9,040 nucleotides of DNA from an uncultured Oscillibacter sp. (GCF_900544955.1 NZ_UQXD01000063.1:1-9040), one strand, 5' to 3'. Shown: positions 1 through 7,041, numbered from the stretch's first letter. Translations and numbers: made by a program. Notes: generated by a model from the letters alone, not told the origin.

Positions 1-17
1 TCCCTGCCGCGCTTTTT

Positions 18-1364
18 TCAGTCCAAAACCGCCACTTCCCGCCGGTAAATGCGGTAAAAATACCAGATCTCCGGCGCCGCCGTGATGGTCCAGGAGAACA
101 CGTACAGCAGATACAGCGAGGGAATCGTCTGGAAGTGGGCAAACACGGTGTAAATCCAGGCCACCCGGAACACACAGGACCCCAGCACCACCATAACGGT
201 GGGCACCAGGCTCTTCCCCAGCCCCCGGGAGGCGGCGATGGTGCAGTCCATAAAGGCAGAGACGCAGTAGGACAGGCTCATGATGCCCAGCCGCTTCATG
301 CCCGCCGCCGCCACGGCGGGGTCCTTGGTGAAGAGGGAGAGGAACTGGGGCCCCGCCGCCCACAGCAGCAGTCCCAGCAGCAGCCCCGCGCCGAAGGAGT
401 AGCCCATGCTGATGAGAAAGCTCTTTTTCACCCGCTCCTTCTGCCGTGCGCCGTAGTTCTGTCCGATGAAGCTGCCGCAGGCGGTGTAAAAGGCGGCCAT
501 CACGTCGTACACCAGGGCGTCGGCGTTGGCGGCGGCGGAGTTGCCCGCCACCAGCGTGGCGTCGAAGGAGTTGACGCCCATCTGGATGAAGAGGTTGGCC
601 AGGGAGAAGATGCCGCACTGCAGCCCCGCCGGGAGGCCCACCCCCAGAATGGCCCGGGTGCGGCTGGGGTGAAAGCGGAGCTGTCCCCACCGCAGGCCGT
701 AATCCTCCCGGCTGCGGAACAGGGCTGCCGCCACCAGGGCGGCGGAGAGGTACTGGGAGATGACGCTGGCCACGGCCACCCCCGCCACATCCATGCCACA
801 GCCGATGACGAAGAACAGATTCAGCGCCAGGTTCACCGCCCCGGCGATGGAGAGGTAGCGCAGGGGCCGCCCGGTGTCCCCCACGGCGGAGAACACCGCG
901 TTGCCGAAGTTGTAGACCCCCAGGGCGGGCATTCCCAGAAAGTAGATGCGCAAATACAGCGTGGCGCCGTCGATCAGCTCCTCCTTGGTGTGGAGCAGCT
1001 CCAAAATGGGCCGGGCGAAACAGACCCCCACCGCCAGCAGCGTCACTCCCGCCAGGGCACACACCAGCGCCGCGGAGTGGACCGTGTCCGTCAGCTCCCT
1101 GCGGCTCTTGGCGCCGAAGTGGAGGGCCGTCAGCACGTTGACGCCGCTGGACATACCGATGAGCAGGCCCGTAAAGAGGCTCACCAGGGTGGTGGTGGAG
1201 CCCACGGCGCCCAGGGCGGCGGACCCGGCGAAGCGGCCCACCACCGCCACGTCCGCCATATTGAACAGGACCTGCAGCAGGTTGGAGAGGATCAGCGGCA
1301 GGCTGAACCCAAAAATCTGCTTTCCGAGGGGGCCCTGGGTCAGGTCCCGCTGTGCCAGTTTCAT
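18..1364 (-). CDS. MATE family multidrug/cation antiporter
   Basis: Encodes a 448-residue, very hydrophobic protein with about twelve membrane spans, the usual size and plan of MATE (multi-antimicrobial extrusion) transporters. These export drugs or other organic cations across the cytoplasmic membrane in exchange for Na+ or H+. Family-like motifs visible are ADVAVVGRF (residues 37-45) after the first span, SAVGDTGRPL (159-168) at the end of the N-lobe signature, and GQNYGA (301-306) in the equivalent place of the C-lobe, consistent with the internal duplication. The frame is open to 1433, but a start there would lie upstream of the likely -10 box (1407-1412). The ATG at 1364 is preceded by purine-rich AAAAGAGAGTGG and begins the typical MKLAQRDLTQGPLGKQIF segment. 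It stands alone and is divergent from the XRE regulator at 1570, which is its likely regulator by position (inference). Substrate cannot be told from sequence. Confidence 0.93.
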   Translation of the reverse strand: MKLAQRDLTQGPLGKQIFGFSLPLILSNLLQVLFNMADVAVVGRFAGSAALGAVGSTTTLVSLFTGLLIGMSSGVNVLTALHFGAKSRRELTDTVHSAALVCALAGVTLLAVGVCFARPILELLHTKEELIDGATLYLRIYFLGMPALGVYNFGNAVFSAVGDTGRPLRYLSIAGAVNLALNLFFVIGCGMDVAGVAVASVISQYLSAALVAAALFRSREDYGLRWGQLRFHPSRTRAILGVGLPAGLQCGIFSLANLFIQMGVNSFDATLVAGNSAAANADALVYDVMAAFYTACGSFIGQNYGARQKERVKKSFLISMGYSFGAGLLLGLLLWAAGPQFLSLFTKDPAVAAAGMKRLGIMSLSYCVSAFMDCTIAASRGLGKSLVPTVMVVLGSCVFRVAWIYTVFAHFQTIPSLYLLYVFSWTITAAPEIWYFYRIYRREVAVLD

Positions 1365-1406
1365 CACGGTTCCACTCTCTTTTCGTCGTTTTTGCAGTCG
1401 GAGAGT

Positions 1407-1435
1407 AGTGTAGCACAGGCGCACCGCCGCCACAA
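1407..1435 (-). promoter_or_regulatory. Promoter of the MATE gene
   Basis: On the minus strand a -35-like TTGTGG (1430-1435) is followed by a 17-bp spacer and the -10 box TACACT (1407-1412). The TG motif one base upstream (TGC-TACACT) makes it an extended -10 promoter. Transcription would begin near 1400 and leave a leader of about 36 nt before the ATG at 1364. This position is the main reason for rejecting the longer reading frame start at 1433. Confidence 0.55.
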
Positions 1436-1470
1436 GCCCTTTTTTCGCAAAATCGGGGCGGGAGCGGGGG

Positions 1471-1489
1471 TGCTAACCGGCGGTTAGCA
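1471..1489. promoter_or_regulatory. 19-bp palindrome, candidate operator
   Basis: TGCTAACCGGCGGTTAGCA is a perfect inverted repeat with 9-bp arms around a single central G. It lies between the two divergent promoters, about 36 bp upstream of the MATE -35 box and about 20 bp upstream of the regulator's promoter region. No T-tract follows it on either strand in the right place, so it is not a terminator. Its two inner half-sites read CGGTTAG and are close variants of the CGGTTGG half-sites at 1503 and 1546. The likely binder is the adjacent XRE regulator (inference). Confidence 0.6.
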
Positions 1490-1501
1490 AAAAGAAAGCC
1501 G

Positions 1502-1553
1502 CCGGTTGGTGGCGCCGGGGGCGGTTTTCTGCTATACTCTCCTCACCAACCGG
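1502..1553. promoter_or_regulatory. Inverted 10-bp arms flanking the regulator promoter
   Basis: CCGGTTGGTG (1502-1511) and its exact reverse complement CACCAACCGG (1544-1553) lie 42 bp apart, about four helical turns, on the two sides of the extended -10 box. Only the right arm would be in the transcript, so the pair should act as DNA, for example as two operator half-sites bridged by a repressor loop. It shares the core CGGTTRG with the palindrome at 1471-1489, giving four related half-sites in 82 bp. Role in autoregulation is an inference. Confidence 0.45.
1530..1538 (+). promoter_or_regulatory. Extended -10 promoter of the XRE regulator gene
   Basis: TGCTATACT holds a TG motif one base before a near-consensus TATACT -10 box (1533-1538). 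No good -35 hexamer is present at 17-18 bp, as is common for extended -10 promoters. The start point would be near 1545, leaving a leader of about 25 nt that contains the GAGGAGGG ribosome-binding site (1555-1562) seven bases before the ATG at 1570. Confidence 0.55.
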
Positions 1554-1569
1554 AAGAGGAGGGCCTGTC

Positions 1570-2826
1570 ATGACCATCGGCCAGCGCATTGCGCAAAAGC
1601 GAAAGGAACTGGGCCTCAGCCAGGAGGCGCTGGGAGACCGGCTGGAGGTCTCCCGCCAGTCCATCTATAAGTGGGAATCCGGCGTGGCGGTGCCGGAGGT
1701 GGAGAAGCTCATCGCCCTGAGCCGCCTGTTCGGCGTGTCCGTGGGGTGGCTGCTGGGGGTGGAGTCCCCCGCCGCCCCGGCGGCCGGGGAGTTGACGGAG
1801 GCCCAGACCCGCATGGTGGAGGAGCTGGCCCGGCGGTACGCCGCCGCCCTGCCCAAGCCCCGGCGCTCCGCCTGGGACAAGTGGTCCGTCCGCCTCCTCT
1901 TCGCCCTCTGCGGCCTGATGCTGGTCCTCCTGTACGGCATCAGCGGAAACATGCGGCGGCTGGACGGGCGGTACGACACCTTGCAGGCGGAGATGGGCCG
2001 GGTGGAGCACAGCGTGGACCGCCAGATCGGCGGCATCTCCGACCGGGTGGAGGCCATTCTCAAGGCCCAAAACGACCTGACGGCGGATTACGGCACGGAA
2101 CTCCTCCGCGCCGCGCCGGACACCGGCGGCGCCCTCTTCTCCGCCTACGCCATCCCCAGGACCTACGTGGAGGGCATGACGGCCCAGTTTTGCGTCGACG
2201 ACGGCGGCGGCGTCTCCTCCGTGGACGGGGTCCGGGACGGCGAAACCTTCTCCGCCCAGGTGCCCGCCCGCCTGACGGACGCCATCAGCCTCAGCGTGGT
2301 CTTCCTCTACCCCGACGGCACCCGCCAGACCCAGCTGCTGGACAGCTATTCCGGCCTGTACAGCGCCTCCCTGCCCTGGGTGGAGCTGTCGGAATACGGC
2401 TATCTGCTGGGGCTGAAGGCCGACGAGGCGGGGCGGGTGCTTCTGCCGGAGCGGTATGTCTCCGCCGGCGGCAGCCGCGCTCTGGCGGCAGGAACCTCCG
2501 CCAGGGCCCCGGCGGAGGCCGTCCGGGTCCGGGTGGGGCTGTTCCAAAACCGGGCCCTGGTGCGGTGGCTGGAGCCCTGCGGCCAGCCGGAGAGCATCCG
2601 GGGGGACCTCCCCGCCGGCGAGCAGTTCTTCCGCCTGCCGGAGACCGCCGTCACCCTGGCCCCCGGGGCGGACACCCTCTGCTTTGCCGCGGTGGTGACC
2701 GACGAGTACGGCAGGGAGACCGTGTGCGAGAGCTCCCCCTACCTTCTGGAGGACGGCGCCCTCACCTGGCCCTCCGCCAGCTCCTCCGACACCGACCCCA
2801 CCCACTGGCACTATGATGAGACGTGA
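1570..2826 (+). CDS. Membrane-anchored XRE-family transcriptional regulator
   Basis: A 418-residue protein of composite design. Residues 3-63 are a canonical Cro/CI (XRE) helix-turn-helix, with SQEALGDRLEVSRQSIYKWE showing the usual turn and recognition helix. After a proline/alanine linker (65-104) comes one membrane span (about 106-125, LLFALCGLMLVLLYGI), flanked by positive residues on the inside. Residues about 128-172 are heptad-like and probably a coiled coil, which suggests dimerisation outside the membrane. The remaining 245 residues are rich in short beta-like strands and look like one or two extracytoplasmic sensing domains that I do not recognise. Known families put sensor and DNA-binding head on one chain (ToxR/CadC style); that this is an XRE counterpart is inference. 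RodZ has a similar layout, but this helix-turn-helix keeps its DNA-contacting residues. Divergent from the MATE gene, which it may control. Strong GAGGAGGG site supports the start. Confidence 0.85.
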   Translation: MTIGQRIAQKRKELGLSQEALGDRLEVSRQSIYKWESGVAVPEVEKLIALSRLFGVSVGWLLGVESPAAPAAGELTEAQTRMVEELARRYAAALPKPRRSAWDKWSVRLLFALCGLMLVLLYGISGNMRRLDGRYDTLQAEMGRVEHSVDRQIGGISDRVEAILKAQNDLTADYGTELLRAAPDTGGALFSAYAIPRTYVEGMTAQFCVDDGGGVSSVDGVRDGETFSAQVPARLTDAISLSVVFLYPDGTRQTQLLDSYSGLYSASLPWVELSEYGYLLGLKADEAGRVLLPERYVSAGGSRALAAGTSARAPAEAVRVRVGLFQNRALVRWLEPCGQPESIRGDLPAGEQFFRLPETAVTLAPGADTLCFAAVVTDEYGRETVCESSPYLLEDGALTWPSASSSDTDPTHWHYDET

Positions 2827-2836
2827 GGGAACGGCT

Positions 2837-2873
2837 AAAAAGAAGCCGGGGGGACAGATGTCCCCCCGGCTTC
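2837..2873 (-). terminator. Rho-independent terminator, mainly for the ABC operon
   Basis: Perfect 15-bp inverted repeat GAAGCCGGGGGGACA (2842-2856) / TGTCCCCCCGGCTTC (2859-2873), which folds with a small loop. On the minus strand it is followed by TTTTT (complement of 2837-2841), and it begins five bases after the ABC subunit stop codon. On the plus strand it follows the regulator gene but is trailed only by CTGTTC, so it would be weaker there. It thus separates two converging transcripts. Confidence 0.85.
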
Positions 2874-2877
2874 CTGT

Positions 2878-4764
2878 TCACGCGAGCTCCGCCTGCCCCG
2901 TGTAGAGCTGGTAGTATCTCCCGTGCTGGCCGATCAGATCGTCGTGGTCGCCCCGCTCGATGATCTCCCCCTGCTCCAGGACCATGATGGCCTTGGCGTT
3001 GCGGACGGTGGAGAGGCGGTGGGCGATGACGAACACCGTCCGCCCGGCCATCAGCCGGTCCATGCCCCGCTCGATGAGCTTTTCCGTCCGGGTGTCGATG
3101 GAGCTGGTGGCCTCATCCAGAATCAGCACCGGCGGATTGGCGCAGGCCGCCCGGGCGATGTTCAGGAGCTGCCGCTCCCCCTGGCTGAGGTTGCCGCCGT
3201 CGCCGGAGAGGACGGTCTGGTAGCCGTGGGGCAGGTGGCGGATGAAGGTGTCCGCCCCCGCCAGCTGGGCGGCGGCCTCCACCTCCTCGTCGGTGGCCTC
3301 CAGGCGGCCGTAGCGGATGTTGTCCGCCACAGTGCCGGTGAAGAGGTGGGTGTCCTGGAGCACCACCCCCAAAGACCGCCGCAGGGACTCCTTCTGGATG
3401 TCCCGGACGTCGATGCCGTCGTAGGTGATGGTGCCGCCCTGAATCTCGTAGAAGCGGTTGATGAGGCTGGTGATGGTGGTCTTTCCGGCACCGGTGGAGC
3501 CCACGAAGGCGATCTTCTGCCCCGGCTTCGCAAAGAGGGAGATGTCCCGCAGGATGATCTTGCGCTCGTCGTAGCCGAAGGTCACGTGCTCAAACCGCAC
3601 GTCCCCCTGGAGGGGCGTCAGGCTGCCGTCGGGCTTTTTCCAGGCCCAGACGCCGGTATCGAATCCGGCCTCCGTCAATTGGCCCGCCCGGTTCTCCGTC
3701 ACCCGGACCAGCGTCACCCGGCCGTCGTCCTTCTCCGGCCGGGCCTCCATCACCTCAAACACCCGCTCGGCGCCGGCCACGGCGGAGAGGATGGTGTTCA
3801 CCTGCTGGGAGATCTGGGTGATGGGCTGGCTGACCTGCTTGGCGTAGTTCAAAAAGGCCGCCAGGTCTCCCAGGTAGAATCCCCCGCCGCTGATGGCCAG
3901 GATGGCGCCCACGCAGCAGGTGAGGGCGTAGTTGATGTGGCTGAGGTTGCCCATGGCCGGCATCATGACGCCGGCGTAGATCTGGGCCCGGGTGCCGGCC
4001 TGGCGGTAGGCCTCGTTCCGGCTGTTGAAGCCCGCCTTGGCGGCGCTCTCGTGGTTGAAGACCTTGATGACCTTCTGGCCCTCGATCATCTCCTCGATAT
4101 AGCCGTTGACCTCGCCCACGGCCTTTTGCTGCTGGGCGAAGTACCGGCGGCTGCGGCTGCCCACCGTCTTCACCACCGCCAGCATCACCGCCAGCATGGC
4201 GAAGGTCACCAGGCTCAGCACCGGGCTGAGGACCAGCATCATGGCGATGGTGCCGGTGAAGGTCAGCGCGCAGGAGACGAGGCTTGCAAAGCTGTTGTTC
4301 AGCGCCTCGGACACCGTTTCAATGTCGTTGGTGTAGCGGCTCATCAGCTCGCCGTGGGTGTGGGTGTCAAAATACTGGAGAGGCAGGGCCTGCATCCGGT
4401 CGAACAGATCCGCCCGGATTTTGGCCACGGTGTTCTGGGAGACGTGGACCATGATACGGGCATAGCCGAAGGAGCACGCCGCCCCCAGCAGGTACACCCC
4501 GCCCATCACCGCCAGCATCCGGGCCAGGCCCGGGAAATCGCCGGGGAGGATATAGTCGTTGATGAGGGGCTTGAGCAGGTAGGACCCGCCCACGGTGCAG
4601 GCGGAGCTGACCACCAGCAGCACCACCACCAGCGCCAGCAGCGCCTTGTACCGGCCCAAATAGTTCATCAGCTTGCGCAGGGTCAAACGCATGTTCTTGG
4701 GTTTTTGGAAGCCGCCCCGGGGGGCGCCTCCGGGCCCCTTGGGCCCCCGTCTGTTTTCAGCCAC
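2878..4764 (-). CDS. ABC exporter subunit A (catalytically complete NBD), permease-ATPase fusion
   Basis: A 628-residue half-transporter, TMD then NBD, of the type IV multidrug/lipid exporter class. A Gly/Pro/Lys-rich N-terminal tail (1-24) precedes six spans (about 40-330). The NBD shows Walker A GSTGAGKT (422-429), Q-loop Gln470, signature LSQGE (526-530), Walker B VLILDE (546-551) with catalytic Glu551, SSID D-loop and switch His582 in IAHR. The signature departs from LSGGQ, which matches the degenerate ATP site of heterodimeric exporters. A 45-residue insert (about 341-386, including a GVWAWKKPDG segment) sits between TMD and NBD. The start codon is GTG, chosen because AAGGAG lies nine bases upstream and the family's Gly/Lys tail would otherwise be lost at Met25. 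It overlaps the upstream ABC gene by eight bases (GTGGCTGA), so translation is probably coupled. Substrate unknown. Confidence 0.95.
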   Translation of the reverse strand: MAENRRGPKGPGGAPRGGFQKPKNMRLTLRKLMNYLGRYKALLALVVVLLVVSSACTVGGSYLLKPLINDYILPGDFPGLARMLAVMGGVYLLGAACSFGYARIMVHVSQNTVAKIRADLFDRMQALPLQYFDTHTHGELMSRYTNDIETVSEALNNSFASLVSCALTFTGTIAMMLVLSPVLSLVTFAMLAVMLAVVKTVGSRSRRYFAQQQKAVGEVNGYIEEMIEGQKVIKVFNHESAAKAGFNSRNEAYRQAGTRAQIYAGVMMPAMGNLSHINYALTCCVGAILAISGGGFYLGDLAAFLNYAKQVSQPITQISQQVNTILSAVAGAERVFEVMEARPEKDDGRVTLVRVTENRAGQLTEAGFDTGVWAWKKPDGSLTPLQGDVRFEHVTFGYDERKIILRDISLFAKPGQKIAFVGSTGAGKTTITSLINRFYEIQGGTITYDGIDVRDIQKESLRRSLGVVLQDTHLFTGTVADNIRYGRLEATDEEVEAAAQLAGADTFIRHLPHGYQTVLSGDGGNLSQGERQLLNIARAACANPPVLILDEATSSIDTRTEKLIERGMDRLMAGRTVFVIAHRLSTVRNAKAIMVLEQGEIIERGDHDDLIGQHGRYYQLYTGQAELA

Positions 4765-6493
4765 CGATGCTCACTCCTTCCTGCTGGGACTGGTAGACCT
4801 CCCGATAGATATCGCAGTTGGCCATCAGGTCCGCATGGGTGCCCTGGGCCGCCACCCGGCCGCCGTCCATCACCAGAATCCAGTCCGCCTCGCAGACGGA
4901 GGTCACCCGCTGGGCGATGATGATTTTGGTGGTATCCCTCAGTTCGTTGGCAAAGGCCTCGCGGATTTTGGCGTCGGTGGCGGTGTCCACCGCGCTGGTG
5001 GAATCGTCCAGAATCAGCACCCGGGGCTTTTTCAAAATGGCCCGGGCGATGCACAGCCGCTGCTTCTGACCGCCGGAGACGTTGACGCCCCCCTGGCCCA
5101 GGTCCGTGTCCAGCCCGTCGGGCATCCGCTCCAGAAACTCGTCGGCGCAGGCTGCCCGGCAGGCCGCCCACAGCTGCTCCTCCGTGGCGTTTGGGTCGCC
5201 CCAGAGGAGGTTTTCCCGGATGGTGCCGGAGAACAGGGTGTTCTTTTGCAGCACCATGCTCACCGCGTCCCGCAGGTGCTCCATGGTGTAGTCCCCCACG
5301 GGCCGGCCGCCCACCCGGACGGTGCCCTCCGCCGCCTCGTACAGCCGGGGAATCAGGGACACCAGGGTGGTCTTGCCGCTGCCGGTGCCGCCCAGGATGC
5401 CCACGGTCTGGCCGGAGCGGATGTGGAGGTCCACGTCCCGCAGAATCCACTCCGGGCTCTCCGGGTCGTACTTGAAGGACACGTGGTCAAAGTCCACAGA
5501 GCCGTCCGCCACCCGGGCGCCCTCCCCCGCCGTGCCGTCGGCGATGGCGGGGCTCTCGTCCAGCACCTCCACGATGCGGCGGGCGCAGGCCACGGAGCGG
5601 GTCAGCATCATGAAGACCATGGACACCATCATCAGCGACATCAGAATCTGGGTGATATAGGTGAAGTAGGTCATCAGCTTGCCGGTCTCCAGCGTTCCGG
5701 CGTAGACCATCTGCCCGCCGAACCACATGACGGCGATGATGGTGCCGTAGACAATCAGCATCATGATGGGCATGTTCACCACCACCGTGCCGAAGGCCCG
5801 CTGGGAGGTGCGCTTGAGGTCGTTGTTCCGGACGGCGAACTTCTCCCGCTCGTGGTCCTCCCGGACGAAGGACTTCACCACCCGGATGCCCGTCAGGTTC
5901 TCCTGGACCACCAGGTTCAGCGCGTCGGTCTTCTCCTGGAGGGAGCGGAACATGGGCCCCACCCGCACCAGAATCACCGACACCACCACAATCAGCAGCG
6001 GCAGCGCCACCAAAAACACGTTGCTCAGCCGGTAGCTGATGCGGATGGAGAGGAACAGGGCGGACACCAGCATCACCGGCGCCCGGACCAGAAGCCGCAT
6101 CCCCATCATCAACGACATCTGCATGTTGTTCACGTCGTTGGTCAGCCGGGTCACCAGGGAGGCGGTGGAGAACTTCTCGATGTTGGAAAAGGCGAAGGTC
6201 TGGATGTGGTCGTACTCCGCCCGGCGCAGATTGGCGCCGAAGCCCTGGCCCGCCACAGAGGAACAGGCCGCGCTGCCCAGGCCGAAGGCCAGGGACACCA
6301 GGGCCATGGCCACCATCAGCCCGCCCTTCCGCAGGATATAGGACTGGTCCGCCGAGGCGATGCCGATATCCACGATATCGCTCATCACCAGCGGAATCAG
6401 CAGTTCAAAGACGGCCTCCGCCGCCGAGCACACCACGCCCGCCGCAATCCAGGGCGCATAGGGCCTGGCGTGGGGCCAGAGTTTTTTCATCAT
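4757..6493 (-). CDS. ABC exporter subunit B (degenerate NBD), permease-ATPase fusion
   Basis: A 578-residue half-transporter with six spans (about 14-300) and a C-terminal ATPase. Motifs are Walker A GGTGSGKT (368-375), Q-loop Gln416, full signature VSGGQ (472-476), and Walker B VLILDD (492-497). In Walker B the catalytic Glu is replaced by Asp497, and Gln528 replaces the switch histidine (IIAQR rather than IIAHR). These two changes define the degenerate-site partner in heterodimeric exporters such as TM287/288, BmrCD and LmrCD. Together with subunit A the predicted dimer has one complete site (A's Glu551/His582 with B's VSGGQ) and one degenerate site (B's Asp497/Gln528 with A's LSQGE). The start overlaps the marR stop as ATGA (6490-6493) and has AGGAGG ten bases upstream. 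It is expected to work with subunit A in drug or lipid export across the cytoplasmic membrane. Confidence 0.95.
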   Translation of the reverse strand: MMKKLWPHARPYAPWIAAGVVCSAAEAVFELLIPLVMSDIVDIGIASADQSYILRKGGLMVAMALVSLAFGLGSAACSSVAGQGFGANLRRAEYDHIQTFAFSNIEKFSTASLVTRLTNDVNNMQMSLMMGMRLLVRAPVMLVSALFLSIRISYRLSNVFLVALPLLIVVVSVILVRVGPMFRSLQEKTDALNLVVQENLTGIRVVKSFVREDHEREKFAVRNNDLKRTSQRAFGTVVVNMPIMMLIVYGTIIAVMWFGGQMVYAGTLETGKLMTYFTYITQILMSLMMVSMVFMMLTRSVACARRIVEVLDESPAIADGTAGEGARVADGSVDFDHVSFKYDPESPEWILRDVDLHIRSGQTVGILGGTGSGKTTLVSLIPRLYEAAEGTVRVGGRPVGDYTMEHLRDAVSMVLQKNTLFSGTIRENLLWGDPNATEEQLWAACRAACADEFLERMPDGLDTDLGQGGVNVSGGQKQRLCIARAILKKPRVLILDDSTSAVDTATDAKIREAFANELRDTTKIIIAQRVTSVCEADWILVMDGGRVAAQGTHADLMANCDIYREVYQSQQEGVSIGG

Positions 6494-6927
6494 GTGGATT
6501 CATCCTCCTCTAGATTTCGGATCACACGGGCCAGCAGGTCCCCCAGCTGCGCCTGCTCCTTTGCCGTGAGGCCCCGGACCATCATCTGCTCCGACGCCTG
6601 AAAGTTCTTCTGGAACAGGGCCTGCTGCTGGGCGCCCTTCTCCGTCAGGACGATGAGCCGGCGCCGGGCATCGCTGCCGCTGACGCTGCGCTCCACCATC
6701 CCCTTCTCCTCCAGCCGGTCCAGAATGCCGTTGGCGGTGGAGGGCTTCACCCGCAAGAAGGCCGTCAGCTCGCACTGGGGGGCCTGGCCGCCGTGGCGGC
6801 TGAGGTACAGCAGCACGTGGGTCTGGGCGGGGGTCACGTCGTATTGGTTCAGCCGGGCCTCCAGCCGGGCCTTAGCCAGGTGGGCCGCCCGGCCCAGCGT
6901 GGGCCCCAGGGCGTTGATCTGCCGCAT
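6490..6927 (-). CDS. MarR family transcriptional repressor
   Basis: A 145-residue protein with the size and layout of MarR regulators. N- and C-terminal helices (about 8-28 and 102-140) form the dimer, and a winged helix-turn-helix occupies about 32-95. The recognition helix is KPSTANGILDRLEEKG (61-76), and the wing carries SGSDARRRLIVLTEKG (83-98) with the conserved Asp-x-Arg pattern. MarR dimers usually bind palindromes over their own promoter and let go when a small ligand binds. As first gene of the operon it is the probable repressor of the two ABC genes that follow and overlap it by four bases. AGGAGGTG seven bases before the ATG supports the start. Cys52 near the helix-turn-helix could in principle be redox-sensitive, but nothing else supports that. 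Confidence 0.93.
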   Translation of the reverse strand: MRQINALGPTLGRAAHLAKARLEARLNQYDVTPAQTHVLLYLSRHGGQAPQCELTAFLRVKPSTANGILDRLEEKGMVERSVSGSDARRRLIVLTEKGAQQQALFQKNFQASEQMMVRGLTAKEQAQLGDLLARVIRNLEEDEST

Positions 6928-6948
6928 GGCACACCTCCTGAATCATTC

Positions 6949-6972
6949 GTATGCTAAAAGTTAGTATGCTAA
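6949..6972. promoter_or_regulatory. Candidate MarR operator
   Basis: GTATGCTAA occurs twice (6949-6957 and 6964-6972) at a 15-bp period, and the segment also holds the inverted pair TTAG-tatg-CTAA (6961-6972) and CTAA-aag-TTAG (6954-6964). It lies directly downstream of the -10 box and spans the probable transcription start of the marR operon (about 6966), the usual place for MarR autorepression. The assignment to this MarR is inference. Confidence 0.6.
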
Positions 6973-7001
6973 ATATTAACACGGCGGGCCGCAAAAAGCA
7001 A
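6973..7001 (-). promoter_or_regulatory. Promoter of the marR-ABC-ABC operon
   Basis: On the minus strand TTGCTT (6996-7001) is followed by exactly 17 bp and the -10 box TAATAT (6973-6978), with an extended TGT just before it. The start point would be near 6966, giving a leader of about 38 nt with AGGAGGTG ahead of the marR ATG. It drives all three overlapping genes. Confidence 0.7.
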
Positions 7002-7023
7002 TGTGCATTTTGATGATATTTTT

Positions 7024-7041
7024 TGAACGATTTATGAACGA
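7024..7041. repeat. Tandem TGAACGA direct repeat upstream of the small RNA promoter
   Basis: TGAACGA occurs at 7024-7030 and 7035-7041, 11 bp apart, so both copies face the same side of the helix. It is followed by a second short repeat, AAAACGG (7041-7045 region and about 7050-7055). It lies 55-72 bp upstream of the -35 box at 7096, where activators commonly bind. The rest of 7002-7095 is AT-rich, with no reading frame and no other signal I can support. Confidence 0.3.

Noticed and set aside
1365..1433. Longer N-terminus for the MATE protein, starting at 1433
   Set aside because: The extra 23 residues are hydrophilic and unlike the family, and that start would lie upstream of the probable -10 box at 1407-1412. 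The ATG at 1364 fits the family start.
1471..1489. Palindrome read as a transcription terminator
   Set aside because: The A-run that follows on the plus strand would be U's only on the other strand and ahead of the stem. There is no gene ending here on either strand.
1543..2811. Long open frame on the minus strand opposite the XRE regulator
   Set aside because: Gly/Ala/His-rich antisense product with no ribosome-binding site. The plus strand has a real HTH domain and a strong start site.
1570..2826. RodZ-type cell-shape protein
   Set aside because: The layout (XRE domain, one span, outside domain) is similar, but this helix-turn-helix keeps a typical DNA-contacting recognition helix (SRQSIYKWESG), the protein is longer, and the outside part does not look like the RodZ C-terminal domain.
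2923..4920. 665-codon open frame on the plus strand opposite ABC subunit A
   Set aside because: It is the antisense shadow of a GC-rich gene. The protein is a run of His, Gly, Ala, Asp and Val without domains, while the minus strand encodes a complete ABC transporter with all motifs.
4673..6601. 642-codon open frame on the plus strand opposite ABC subunit B
   Set aside because: Same effect of high third-position GC. The His/Gln/Gly-rich product has no recognisable fold and the opposite strand is clearly the coding one.
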